Assembly: GCF_907163125.1 (NCBI RefSeq) | Contig: NZ_OU015319.1 | Coordinates: forward strand, 2,294,001 to 2,358,000 | Source: Cloacibacterium caeni | Lineage (GTDB): Bacteria > Bacteroidota > Bacteroidia > Flavobacteriales > Weeksellaceae | Length of the DNA: 64,000 nt | Direction of reading: 5' to 3' | Part shown: piece by piece, positions 17,843 to 26,461 of the stretch | How the letters are laid out: each line of letters begins with the position of its first letter | Position numbering within the stretch: the stretch's first letter is position 1 | The notes under the pieces: generated by a model | What the model was told of the DNA's origin: nothing | The model's database searches: none | Seen by the model: the letters and a program-made list of their open reading frames with translations, nothing else | Position numbers and translations under genes: made by a program

Positions 17843-18367
17843 ATGGGGAAAAGTAAATATTCATTAGACTTTAAATTAAAAGCTATAAAGAGATATCACA
17901 AAGGGGATATTGGAACAGACGATTTAGGAAAACGCATTGGAGTTTGTGGTTCCTTGGTTCGTAAATGGATAAAATTTTATGAACTTTATGGAGTTTCAGG
18001 ACTTGTTCGGCTTTCCAATACGCATTACACAAAAGATTTTAAATTAAAGATTTTATCAGTAATTGAGAAAGAGAATTTAAGTTTAAAAGAAGCGTCGAGA
18101 AGGTTTAATATTCCTGCGGAGTCCAGTATTCTTAGTTGGCAGCGAAATTACAAAAAAAATGGTATTTTAGGTTTAGAAAACAGACCCAGAGGAAGACCTA
18201 AAACCATGAGTAATTACAAGCGAAAAAAAAAGAAAACAGGCAAGCCCTTAACAAGGGAGGAAGAACTGTTGGAGAGGATTTATTATTTAGAAGCCGAGAA
18301 CGCCATTTTAAAAAAGTTAGACGCCTTAATTCAGGAAAGGAAAAATCCAAAGCCATCGAAGAGTTAA
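17843..18367 (+). CDS. IS3-family transposase OrfA
   Basis: 174 residues from the ATG at 17,843; a start at 17,798 would lie outside the element. It has two helix-turn-helix units, about residues 10-50 (DLGKRIGVCGSLVRKWIKFY) and 58-105 (LKEASRRFNIPAESSILSW), then a GRPK basic patch, and a C-terminal leucine-zipper-like helix (LLERIYYLEAENAILKKLDAL). This is the DNA-binding and multimerising subunit. The frame continues past the slippery site for about 50 bases. Confidence 0.92.
   Translation: MGKSKYSLDFKLKAIKRYHKGDIGTDDLGKRIGVCGSLVRKWIKFYELYGVSGLVRLSNTHYTKDFKLKILSVIEKENLSLKEASRRFNIPAESSILSWQRNYKKNGILGLENRPRGRPKTMSNYKRKKKKTGKPLTREEELLERIYYLEAENAILKKLDALIQERKNPKPSKS
18310..18316 (+). promoter_or_regulatory. 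programmed -1 frameshift site
   Basis: A AAA AAG in the OrfA reading frame is a classical slippery heptamer. Slipping back by one base leads into the OrfB frame from the codon at 18,316 with no stop until 19,197, so a fused OrfAB transposase can be made. Confidence 0.8.
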
Positions 18368-19197
18368 GGCAGGACTTTGATTTAGCAGTACTGCTGCATT
18401 GTACATCGATGGCAAGAAGCAGTTTTTATTACTATCAAAAACGCTTTCAAATGAAAGATAAATATGCGGAAATAAAAGAAATGATTAAGCAGATTTATCA
18501 TCGTCATAAAGGAAGGTTGGGCTATAGAAGAATTACTTTGCTTTTGAAAGAAAAAGGAATTTTGATTAATCACAAAACTGTTTTACGACTTATGAAAATA
18601 TTAGGTTTAAAGAGTATTATCCGAGTGAAGAAATATAAATCTTACAAGGGAGAGCAAGGGAAAATTGCGCCCAATGTTCTACAGAGGAATTTCAAATCGG
18701 ACACTCCTAATCAGAAATGGGCAACCGATGTTACAGAGTTTAATGTATCGGGTAATAAACTTTACCTATCTCCAATCATCGATTTATTTAATGGTGAAAT
18801 TGTCAGTTTTGACTTATCTGAAAGACCTGTGTTTAGCCAAATCATCAGAATGCTAAAGAAATCATTCAGAAAAGTAAAATCTACACAAAACATCATTCTA
18901 CATTCTGATCAAGGTTGGCAATATCAAATGAAACATTACCAAAACTTGTTAAAAGAAAAAGGTATTATTCAAAGTATGTCCCGAAAAGGAAACTGTTTGG
19001 ACAATGCGGTGATAGAAAACTTTTTTGGAACGATAAAATCAGAAATGTTTTATGCCAGAAAGTTTGGTTCCATTCAGGAACTTAAGATGGAAATAGTGAA
19101 GTACATTCACTATTACAACAATGATAGAATAAGACTCAATCTCAAAGGAAAGAGTCCGGTACAGTACCGAACTCTTTCCTTTGAAAATATTGTTTAA
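18316..19197 (+). CDS. IS3-family transposase OrfB (DDE integrase part, via -1 frameshift)
   Basis: The frame is open from the slippery site; an internal ATG at 18,409 gives a 262-residue product. It has the HTH_21-like region (KGRLGYRRITLLLKEKGI) and the rve integrase core with TDVTEF (first Asp), LHSDQGWQY (second Asp) and DNAVIENFFGTIKSE (Glu). OrfAB catalyses transposition of the element. It ends 28 bases before the right inverted repeat tip. Confidence 0.92.
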   Translation, partial: VRRLNSGKEKSKAIEELRQDFDLAVLLHCTSMARSSFYYYQKRFQMKDKYAEIKEMIKQIYHRHKGRLGYRRITLLLKEKGILINHKTVLRLMKILGLKSIIRVKKYKSYKGEQGKIAPNVLQRNFKSDTPNQKWATDVTEFNVSGNKLYLSPIIDLFNGEIVSFDLSERPVFSQIIRMLKKSFRKVKSTQNIILHSDQGWQYQMKHYQNLLKEKGIIQSMSRKGNCLDNAVIENFFGTIKSEMFYARKFGSIQELKMEIVKYIHYYNNDRIRLNLKGKSPVQYRTLSFENIV

Positions 19198-19225
19198 TTT
19201 TGTCTAAACTTTTGGGTGCAGTCTA

Positions 19226-19244
19226 AATTCTTCGGGATTTTTTC
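19226..19244 (+). terminator. right half of the glyQS terminator
   Basis: AAT target duplication then TCTTCGGGATTTTTT, the downstream arm and T tract complementary to 17,782-17,795. It cannot fold with its partner except across 1.4 kb. Confidence 0.75.
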
Positions 19245-19267
19245 ATAATTTAGTTTATAGCGAAATA

Positions 19268-19888
19268 TTAGAATTTCATTCCTACACCAAAACCAATTAA
19301 AAGTGGATCAATGTTTACTTTTGCTGGTACACTTGTAGCACCCGGAACCGCATTAGAAGCATCTACATCTACATCTGTTTTCAAGAAAAGTTTTTTAATA
19401 TCAAAGTTTAAGAAGTACTTATCTGTAAGCATGTAATCTACACCTCCTTGTAATGCAAAACCTAAAGCATTGTCATATTTCACGTCTTTTACAGCGCCAG
19501 ATTTTACTCCATAAAAAATAGTGTAATTAAGTCCTGCTCCTACATAAGGTTTCAAAGTTTTAGTTGGATAAAAATGATACTGTAAAGTAAGTGTTGGTGG
19601 CAATAACCAAACACTTCCTAAGTCTACATCTCCTAGAGCAGATTTTTCATCTACTACATCGTGTTTTGTAGTTCCTAAGATTAATTCTGCAGCAACATTT
19701 TTGTTAAAGAAATAAGTGAAATCCAATTCTGGAATAAATGAATTAGAAATATTAACATCTCCTCCAATTGCGCTTACTTCAGATTTTTCGTTTGGCTGAA
19801 CAGCTACTCCTCTTAATCTAACTTGCCAGTTTTGTGCACTTAAGCTTACGGTAAATAATAACCCAGCTAAAAATAGTAATTTTCTCAT
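19268..19888 (-). CDS. OmpW-family outer-membrane protein
   Basis: This 206-residue protein has a signal peptide (MRKLLFLAGLLFTVSLSAQ) and alternating beta-strand pattern. The family block LPPTLTLQYHFYPTKTLKPYVGAGLNY lies near residues 95-121 (given in parts: LPPTLTLQYHF, PYVGAGLNY), and the protein ends in KF. OmpW forms an eight-stranded barrel with a hydrophobic channel. Gene stands alone, convergent with the IS element. Confidence 0.88.
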   Translation of the reverse strand: MRKLLFLAGLLFTVSLSAQNWQVRLRGVAVQPNEKSEVSAIGGDVNISNSFIPELDFTYFFNKNVAAELILGTTKHDVVDEKSALGDVDLGSVWLLPPTLTLQYHFYPTKTLKPYVGAGLNYTIFYGVKSGAVKDVKYDNALGFALQGGVDYMLTDKYFLNFDIKKLFLKTDVDVDASNAVPGATSVPAKVNIDPLLIGFGVGMKF

Positions 19889-20031
19889 TGTTATTTTTTT
19901 TGTTTGTTATGATGGCTAAGATATTATTTTCACTATAACGCCCAAAATGATTTATATCACTGAGTTTTATCATATTTATGGTGGAAATAATTTTGCTTCG
20001 AAATATTTTTTAAATTTGAAAAAAATGATTT

Positions 20032-21186
20032 ATGAAAACGCTTAAGAACCTCTTATTTGGAATTCTACTTTTTATAGCAACAGTTATTGCGCTGGCTTAT
20101 GCTTTTAATTATCAACATCTTTTTAATGCAATTGCGCTTACATATCTCAAAGGAGAAACCAGCGCTACCATAGATGATGGTGTAGATTTTCCGTCTAGAA
20201 ATATAGAAAAAGGAGTTGCACAACCTTGGCAAAAAGATTCTTTATACAATACAACTTCTTTACCGAAAAACATCATTGACAATTTAAAATCTACCAATTC
20301 TGCTTCATTTTTGGTGATAAAAGATGGAAAATTAGTTCATGAAGAATATTTCGGAGAGTACAAACCTACTACGCAAACCAATTCTTTTTCTATGGCAAAA
20401 ACCATCACCGTTTTATTAATGGGATTGGCAATAGAAGACCAAAAAATAGAATCAGAAAATCAAAAATTTGCAGATTTTTATCCTAATTTCAACGAAGTAG
20501 AATACGGCAATGAGTTAACCTTAAGAGATTTAGCAGCAATGGAAGCTGGTTATTATTGGGATGAAGATTACAGAAATCCGTTTTTACAAAATCCTAGAAT
20601 TTATTATGGTAAAAACATGGCAGAAGCACTTTTGAAATCTCCTCAATTTGAGGCAAAACCAGGAAGCAGATTCGAATATCAATCTGGTGCTACACAATTA
20701 TTGGGATTTGCGATTAGAAAGGCAGTAAATATTCCGCTTTCTGCGTATGCTTCTCAAAAACTTTGGAAACCTCTAGGAATGGAATCAGACGCTTACTGGA
20801 ATATAGATGAAGACAATAAAATGGAAAAAACGTTCTGCTGTATCAATGCTATTCCTCGTGATTATGCAAAATTAGGACAACTGATGCTTCAAAAAGGAAA
20901 TTGGAACGGAAAACAACTGATTGATTCTACCTACATTCAAAAAATGATTACTCCAACTCAACATTCTAATGGAATCTATGGTTTGGGAATTTGGATTAAT
21001 AATGACGCTCCTTATAAATATTATCATTTCTGGGGTTTTACCAGTCAATTAATTATCGTGATTCCTGAAAAAAATATGGTAGTGGTAAGAACTGGCAAGT
21101 TTAACAATGAAGCCAAAGACGAAAAGGGACGTTCTGTACAAGCTGCGTTTTTAGCCGAAAATGCTGTGAAAACGTTTGCCAATTAA
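20032..21186 (+). CDS. serine hydrolase, class C beta-lactamase-like fold
   Basis: This 384-residue protein has an N-terminal hydrophobic helix (residues 7-22), acting as signal or anchor. FSMAKTI near residue 121 is the SxxK nucleophile motif, FEYQSGATQ near 213 supplies the tyrosine motif, and HFWGFTSQ near 339 resembles the third motif of esterases and D-alanyl carboxypeptidases in this fold. It probably acts in the periplasm on an unknown ester, amide or peptide. A TAAATTTG element at 20,011-20,018 may be its promoter. Confidence 0.85.
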   Translation: MKTLKNLLFGILLFIATVIALAYAFNYQHLFNAIALTYLKGETSATIDDGVDFPSRNIEKGVAQPWQKDSLYNTTSLPKNIIDNLKSTNSASFLVIKDGKLVHEEYFGEYKPTTQTNSFSMAKTITVLLMGLAIEDQKIESENQKFADFYPNFNEVEYGNELTLRDLAAMEAGYYWDEDYRNPFLQNPRIYYGKNMAEALLKSPQFEAKPGSRFEYQSGATQLLGFAIRKAVNIPLSAYASQKLWKPLGMESDAYWNIDEDNKMEKTFCCINAIPRDYAKLGQLMLQKGNWNGKQLIDSTYIQKMITPTQHSNGIYGLGIWINNDAPYKYYHFWGFTSQLIIVIPEKNMVVVRTGKFNNEAKDEKGRSVQAAFLAENAVKTFAN

Positions 21187-21426
21187 AGCAATAGAAGAAA
21201 TTATTAGAATTTTTAATAATTTATTCCGTAATTTTGAACCGTTCTAAACAAATTTTAGAGTGGTTTTATTTTTTACTTAAATGATTTACCACAAAAGAGA
21301 CAAAAGAAAATATTGAAAACAAGCAATTCAAAAGTGAAAAAAGTGAAATTCAACTCGCTTTTTCTTCTTTTGTAAAAACTTAAAAATAAAAAATTTGTTG
21401 CTTTTGCGGTTTAAAGAAAATTTACA

Positions 21427-22653
21427 ATGTTTAATATAAAAGAAATACGCAATCAGTTTCCTATTCTTCAGCAGCAAGTTAATGGTAAACCATTGGTTTA
21501 TTTAGACAATGCAGCTTCTTCTCAAAAGCCAGTTTCTGTACTTGAAACTTGGAAAAAATACTATGAAGAAATCAATGCTAATGTACACAGAGGAATACAC
21601 ACTTTGTCTCAATTGGCAACGGAAGAAATGGAAAATTCCAGAAAAAAAGTACAACATTTCATTAATGCAAAGCATGATTATGAGGTGATTTTCACCAGAG
21701 GAACTACCGAAAGCATCAATTTAGTTGCCTACGCTTTGGGAAATTCTAATTTCTTAAAAAAAGATGACGAAATCATCATCGGTTATTTAGAACATCACTC
21801 CAATATTGTTCCTTGGCAAATGCTTTGCGAAAGAACGGGAGCAAAATTGAAAGTAATTCCGATGGACGAAAACGGAATCCTTCAACTGGATTTTTTAGAT
21901 AAAAACTTATCCGAAAAAACCAAAATTGTATCTGTAAATCATGTTTCTAATGCATTAGGAATCATTAATCCTATTGAAGAGATTATCTCAAAAGTGAGAA
22001 AAAATTCTTCTGCACTCATGATGATTGATGGAGCACAATCTGTACCACATTTCGAGATTGATGTTCAGAAATTAGACTGCGACTTTTTTGCATTTTCTGG
22101 TCACAAAATGTACGCACCAATGGGAGTTGGTATTCTCTACGGAAAGGAAGAAATTTTAGAAAAATTAGCGCCTTTTCATGGAGGTGGTGAGATGATTGCT
22201 ACTTGTAGTTTTGAGAAAACCACTTATGCTGCACTTCCCTTTAAATTTGAGGCGGGAACACCAAATGTTGGCGGAAATATTGCAATAGGAGCAGCCATAG
22301 ATTTTATGAAAAAGGTAGGCGTAGAAAATATCAGAAATCATGAAAATGAACTTCTGAATTATGCTCAAAAAAGACTTCTAGAAATAGATGGACTTAAAAT
22401 TTACGGTGAAAAAGCGAATAGAACCAGTGTAGTTTCTTTTAATTTAGAAGGAATAGGAATTGCTTCTGATGTAGGAATGATTCTGGATAAACTGGGAATT
22501 GCTGTAAGAACGGGGCATCACTGTACACAACCAATTATGGAATTTTTCAAGATTGCAGGAACGGTGAGAGCGAGTTTTGCGGTGTACAACACCTTAGAAG
22601 AGGTAGATGCTTTAGTAGAAGGTGTGAAAAAAGCTCAAAGAATGCTGATGTAA
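21427..22653 (+). CDS. sufS: cysteine desulfurase SufS
   Basis: This 408-residue PLP enzyme of the type II desulfurase group has RGTTESINLVAY, EHHSNIVPWQ with the conserved histidines, SGHKMYAPMGVG with the PLP lysine, and RTGHHCTQPIM with the active cysteine. It takes sulfur from cysteine and hands it, usually through SufE, to SufB. Here it is 14 kb from sufABCD and no sufE is beside it. The 21,187-21,426 gap before it is AT-rich, with no other gene. Confidence 0.95.
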   Translation: MFNIKEIRNQFPILQQQVNGKPLVYLDNAASSQKPVSVLETWKKYYEEINANVHRGIHTLSQLATEEMENSRKKVQHFINAKHDYEVIFTRGTTESINLVAYALGNSNFLKKDDEIIIGYLEHHSNIVPWQMLCERTGAKLKVIPMDENGILQLDFLDKNLSEKTKIVSVNHVSNALGIINPIEEIISKVRKNSSALMMIDGAQSVPHFEIDVQKLDCDFFAFSGHKMYAPMGVGILYGKEEILEKLAPFHGGGEMIATCSFEKTTYAALPFKFEAGTPNVGGNIAIGAAIDFMKKVGVENIRNHENELLNYAQKRLLEIDGLKIYGEKANRTSVVSFNLEGIGIASDVGMILDKLGIAVRTGHHCTQPIMEFFKIAGTVRASFAVYNTLEEVDALVEGVKKAQRMLM

Positions 22654-22689
22654 ATTTTAATAATTTCAAATTTAATTTCATAAAAATAC

Positions 22690-22721
22690 AAACTCCCGAA
22701 AATGATTTTCGGGAGTTTTTT
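22690..22721 (+). terminator. sufS terminator
   Basis: AACTCCCGAAAAT and ATTTTCGGGAGTT form a strong stem with a tiny loop, followed by T. Confidence 0.85.
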
Positions 22722-22737
22722 ATTGCTTCTAAACGTT

Positions 22738-23610
22738 TTATTCAATAATATTTTTAAACTCTTTTCGATATTGAGAAGGACTTTTCTGCGTATATTCTTT
22801 AAAAGTTTTATTGAAATAACTGAAATTATTAAATCCGCTTTCGTAACATATCTCGTTAATACTCAATGGTTTCTCCGCCAACAACTTCATAGAATGAATG
22901 ATACGATATTCATTCACGAATTGTATAAACGTTTTATTGGTAATTTTTTTAAAATATCTGCAAAAAGAAGGCTCCGTCATATTGGCGAGATTTGCCACTT
23001 CTTCTAAAGTAATTTGCTCTTTGAATTTATTTTTCACGTGATTGAAAATGAGGTTAATTCTCTCATTATCTTCCACTTGAGTTTGAATATAGAAATTTCC
23101 AGCATTTAGAATTTTGAAATCTTCGGTATTGGCAAGAACATTTAAAATTTCTAAAAATTTAATCAACTTGTCCAGTGAAGTCGCCTCATACATTTCTAAA
23201 ATTTTACTTTCTAAAGATTTTTTAACAGATTCACCAAAGACAATTCCACCTTTTGAAGCATCTAATAAATTCGTAATCTTCTTCATTTCAGGCGTTTTCC
23301 AGATGTGAGCTCCTAAAAAATCTGGCAAAAACTGAACTACAATTTCATACTCATTTCTGGTATTTTCATTGGTTAAACCACAATGCGGCAAATTACTACC
23401 TATTAAAACCAAATCTCCTTTAGTAAAATAAGAAATGGTGCTACCAATTTGTCTTTTTCCTGAACCTCCACCTACAAAAACCAATTCTATTTCTGGGTGA
23501 TAGTGCCAAAAATTAGATTTTAGATTTTCATTTTGAAGGAATTTGAAACAAGAAAAACTACTTCCAATATTGGGGTTAACTGCTTCATATGTAGGACTTG
23601 TCTGCTTCAT
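22738..23610 (-). CDS. AraC-family transcriptional regulator
   Basis: This 290-residue protein has an N-terminal cupin-like sensing domain (HYHPEIELVFVGGGSGKRQIG near residues 37-57, with histidines in HPE) and a C-terminal AraC domain from about residue 188. Both helix-turn-helix units are visible, LEEVANLANMTEPSFCRYFK and INEICYESGFNNFSYFNKTF. AraC regulators of this shape respond to small ligands and usually activate sugar genes. Its target is unclear; the divergent secreted-protein gene at 23,780 is the nearest candidate. Confidence 0.92.
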   Translation of the reverse strand: MKQTSPTYEAVNPNIGSSFSCFKFLQNENLKSNFWHYHPEIELVFVGGGSGKRQIGSTISYFTKGDLVLIGSNLPHCGLTNENTRNEYEIVVQFLPDFLGAHIWKTPEMKKITNLLDASKGGIVFGESVKKSLESKILEMYEATSLDKLIKFLEILNVLANTEDFKILNAGNFYIQTQVEDNERINLIFNHVKNKFKEQITLEEVANLANMTEPSFCRYFKKITNKTFIQFVNEYRIIHSMKLLAEKPLSINEICYESGFNNFSYFNKTFKEYTQKSPSQYRKEFKNIIE

Positions 23611-23732
23611 TTTGTTCTATTTCGATTTACAAATATACTATTTTATCTTTAAGTTAATGTTAATTTTGCATTAATGTTAAAATAGAACACATATAAGAAA
23701 ATTATCTTGTAAAATAACCCAATATTCAAGTC

Positions 23733-23740
23733 TAGATTTG
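23733..23740 (+). promoter_or_regulatory. -7 element upstream of the secreted-protein gene
   Basis: TAGATTTG fits TAnnTTTG. The nearest upstream TTG is 23 bases away, longer than usual, so a regulator such as the adjacent AraC protein might assist. Confidence 0.4.
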
Positions 23741-23779
23741 CAGTGTACTTAATTGACTAACACACTAACAATTATAATT

Positions 23780-24373
23780 ATGAAAAATTTATTAAAATTC
23801 AGCTTCCTTATAGGATTTCTATTTATTTCGGCGAATGTAATGGCCAATGACAAAGATTTCTCTATCTCTATTGACAACATCAATGCTAAAAAACTAAGCT
23901 TTCAGATGACGAATGCTAAGAATGTAGCACTATATGTTTACAATGATAAGCAAGGAGAACTTTTGGCTGAAAAAATTAGAAAACACGATGAAGTTTCTAG
24001 AACGTATGACTTGAAAAACTTTCCTGCTGGAACGTATTATTTAGTAGCAGAATCTGATTCTAAAATCGAAAAATATAAAATTACTATTGACGAAACTGAT
24101 GCTACAATTGAGAAGACACCAGTTTCTGAAATTTTCAAACCAGAATACACCATCGAAGGTAATCATGTAAAATTATTTATGCCTAAATTAACTGATGGAG
24201 TAACAGTTTCTGTTCAAGATTTCACGAATACTGTTTATTATAACCAAACCTTAACTCCAAATAATGGAGAATTGGTTGTACAATTTGATTTAAACCCAGA
24301 AAATGCTGATGCGTATGTAATCAGTGTAGAAAAAGGCGAAAACACCTTCAACAAAATCATATATCTAAAATAA
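23780..24373 (+). CDS. secreted beta-rich hypothetical protein
   Basis: About 197 residues from the ATG at 23,780, chosen because it exposes the signal peptide MKNLLKFSFLIGFLFISANVMA. The mature part is rich in beta-strand pattern with several acidic-lysine turns (GTYYLVAESDSKIEKYKI), resembling one or two immunoglobulin-like domains of the DUF3244-type seen in Bacteroidota. No catalytic motif is visible. It is divergent from the AraC gene. Confidence 0.65.
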   Translation: MKNLLKFSFLIGFLFISANVMANDKDFSISIDNINAKKLSFQMTNAKNVALYVYNDKQGELLAEKIRKHDEVSRTYDLKNFPAGTYYLVAESDSKIEKYKITIDETDATIEKTPVSEIFKPEYTIEGNHVKLFMPKLTDGVTVSVQDFTNTVYYNQTLTPNNGELVVQFDLNPENADAYVISVEKGENTFNKIIYLK

Positions 24374-24401
24374 ATTTTAGGATTAATTTTCACATCACAT
24401 C

Positions 24402-24438
24402 AAAAAAAGTCTCATGAAATTGAGACTTTTTGTTTTTT
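24402..24438. terminator. terminator between convergent genes
   Basis: AAAAGTCTCATGAAATTGAGACTTTT forms a stem with T tracts downstream on the plus strand and A-rich flank for the minus strand. Confidence 0.8.
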
Positions 24439-24472
24439 TTAAAGAACTTAAAATTTTAGAGAATTACTATTC

Positions 24473-24841
24473 TTATTCTGGAGTAACTAATTCATCTACT
24501 TTCTTTTCTTGTTGAGCTTTTTCTTTTTCTGCATTTTTAGCAGCGTTTTGTTCAGCCAATTTTTTCTCTAGCTCTGATTTCTTTTTTTGTTCTATTTTTT
24601 TCTTTTCCTCTGCCAATTTCTGTTCGGGACTTTTAGTGGTATCTTGTTTTAAAACAGGCGCTTTTTTAGCATCTTCAATAGCAGAATTAATTGTCGAAAA
24701 AGAAGTTTGTCCCACTACAGAATCTACCAAAGTGGTATCAATAGGAGCATTATCTTCTGCATAAAATTGCTCTTCTTCTTTGTTGTTTTTCCAACAAGAA
24801 AGTAACATAAAACTGGTTAATAAAAAGGCTATTTTCTTCAT
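24473..24841 (-). CDS. small lipoprotein with charged helical tail
   Basis: This 122-residue protein has a lipoprotein signal (AFLLTSFMLLSCWKN, lipobox cysteine at residue 16). Residues 60-115 are almost only Lys, Glu, Ala and Gln, predicting a long charged helix or coiled coil. It starts 4 bases after the upstream phosphodiesterase stop, so it is the last gene of the mutL operon. Function unknown. Confidence 0.65.
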   Translation of the reverse strand: MKKIAFLLTSFMLLSCWKNNKEEEQFYAEDNAPIDTTLVDSVVGQTSFSTINSAIEDAKKAPVLKQDTTKSPEQKLAEEKKKIEQKKKSELEKKLAEQNAAKNAEKEKAQQEKKVDELVTPE

Positions 24842-24845
24842 TTTT

Positions 24846-25835
24846 TTAATCCTTTAAACTAAATTTCACTAAAACGGGGTAATGGTCTGACAGTTTTTGA
24901 CTTCGGTCTACTTTGTACTCAGTTGATTTCAAATTATCCGAAGAAAATACATAATCTATTCTGATAGGAATTTTATAGTCATGAAAACTTGTAGCAAGGC
25001 CAGTTCCAGATTCTAAAAAACAGTCTTTCAAAACTTCTGAAATAGTGTAATACTCATACGAATTAGGAACTGAGTTAAAATCACCAGCCAAAATAACAGG
25101 ATAAGGAGATTTCTCTATAAAATTTTTCAAAATTTGTACTTGCTCTTCGTGTTTTTTGAAAACTGGCATAAATCTACGTACTAGACTTTTGGCTTTTGCT
25201 CCGTTTTCGTCTAAATCGCTTGTAGGTTTTACCATAGATTTATGCAACTGAAATGGCTCTAAATAAACATTTACAAAGCGTATTCTTTTCCCTTTCACCA
25301 TTACGTCTGCATACATTGCATCTCCATTACTCACAAAAGGAATAGAACCTTTCTCTATAATTTCATATTTTGAATAAAAACTGATGATAGGATTATGAAA
25401 CGAATATTTCATTTGTTCTAAAATAGGGTTTCCCAAGCTAGAATAACCCGCCTCTTGTAAGAAAACAAAATCTGCGTCGAAGGAATTGATATAATTCTCT
25501 ACATGCTCTTTACCAAATTCATTGACTTTATTATTAAAGCTAAGCACTTTAAAATCTGCCTTCTCACTCTTTGGCTCAGAATAATTAATCCATCTTCTTA
25601 CAGGTGTTAAAAATAATGTGGAAATCAGCAGAAAAACAAAGGCTCTTTTACGCCAAGAAAAAATCCAGAAAAAACAGAGTAAAAGATTGGCAATCATTAA
25701 AAAAGGAAATGCCAATGATAATAAATTGAGAAAAGGAAATACTTTTGGAGGGATATAAGCATTAAGCATGGTTGCTCCTAAAAGCAACACAATTACTACA
25801 TGAGCAACGGTAAAAATACTTCTGAAAATCCCCAC
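24846..25835 (-). CDS. membrane-anchored endonuclease/exonuclease/phosphatase family protein
   Basis: This 329-residue protein has three hydrophobic segments in the first 85 residues, then an EEP domain with LQEAGYSS (metal-binding Glu), ILAGDFNSVPNS near 241 and SDHYPVLVKF near 316, the three classical motifs. The domain hydrolyses phosphodiester or phosphomonoester bonds; substrate not evident. It overlaps the operon rhomboid-EEP with 3 bases between genes. Confidence 0.85.
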   Translation of the reverse strand: MGIFRSIFTVAHVVIVLLLGATMLNAYIPPKVFPFLNLLSLAFPFLMIANLLLCFFWIFSWRKRAFVFLLISTLFLTPVRRWINYSEPKSEKADFKVLSFNNKVNEFGKEHVENYINSFDADFVFLQEAGYSSLGNPILEQMKYSFHNPIISFYSKYEIIEKGSIPFVSNGDAMYADVMVKGKRIRFVNVYLEPFQLHKSMVKPTSDLDENGAKAKSLVRRFMPVFKKHEEQVQILKNFIEKSPYPVILAGDFNSVPNSYEYYTISEVLKDCFLESGTGLATSFHDYKIPIRIDYVFSSDNLKSTEYKVDRSQKLSDHYPVLVKFSLKD

Positions 25836-25838
25836 TGA

Positions 25839-26447
25839 TTAATTAATTCTATATCTGTTTCTACCCCAAATTTTTATCAAAATATATCCAACTAAAGCGC
25901 CACCAATATGTGCAAAATGGGCAACTCCTCCAACATTATTAATTCCTAAATAAATAGAACCTACAATTACAATAGGCAATAGAATTTTTGCTTTTATTGG
26001 AAATGGAATAAACATTATCATCATTTCTGCATTAGGATAAAGAGCAGTAAAAGCAGCAACAACTCCAAATATTGCGCCTGAAGCTCCTAACATTGCAACA
26101 TTTATAAATTGCTCCTCTGCTATCATTTCATAATAAATCCAAAGACTATTTAACGCATATGCTCCTAATCCAGAAAGAAAATAAAGCAGAATGTATTTCT
26201 TCTCACCTAAAAACCTTTCCAAAAGCGGACCAAAACTCGCCAATGTTAACATGTTAAAAGCAATATGCATAATTCCTCCGTGCATAAACATATGCGTGAC
26301 GATTTGCCAAGATTTAAATTCTGGAGCAAGAGGAAAATATGCTACTAAAAAATAATACATCTGTGGTAAAAATGTATTAGATAGAATGAAAACAATCACA
26401 TTCAGGATGATAATATTTTTGGTGATGGGTGTTATATTTTGAAACAT
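25839..26447 (-). CDS. rhomboid-family intramembrane serine protease
   Basis: This 202-residue protein has about six membrane helices, HMFMHGGIMHIAFNML near residues 51-66, the nucleophile motif GASGAIFG near 122-129, and the partner histidine in VAHFAHIGGALVGY near 174-187. It should cut transmembrane substrates in the inner membrane. It sits between mutL (14 bases) and the EEP gene in one operon. Confidence 0.9.
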   Translation of the reverse strand: MFQNITPITKNIIILNVIVFILSNTFLPQMYYFLVAYFPLAPEFKSWQIVTHMFMHGGIMHIAFNMLTLASFGPLLERFLGEKKYILLYFLSGLGAYALNSLWIYYEMIAEEQFINVAMLGASGAIFGVVAAFTALYPNAEMMIMFIPFPIKAKILLPIVIVGSIYLGINNVGGVAHFAHIGGALVGYILIKIWGRNRYRIN

Positions 26448-26461
26448 ATTGTTTTAGTGTG

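Larger units (their letters stand above)
17799..19225 (+). mobile_element. IS3-family insertion sequence (IS150-like), intact
   Basis: The 1,427-bp element has imperfect terminal inverted repeats, TGGACTGCCCCCAAAAAGTT at the left and, read inward, TAGACTGCACCCAAAAGTTT at the right. AAT at 17,796-17,798 and 19,226-19,228 is a 3-bp target duplication. It carries two overlapping transposase frames joined by a slippery heptamer. Open frames and clean ends suggest recent, possibly active insertion. Confidence 0.92.
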
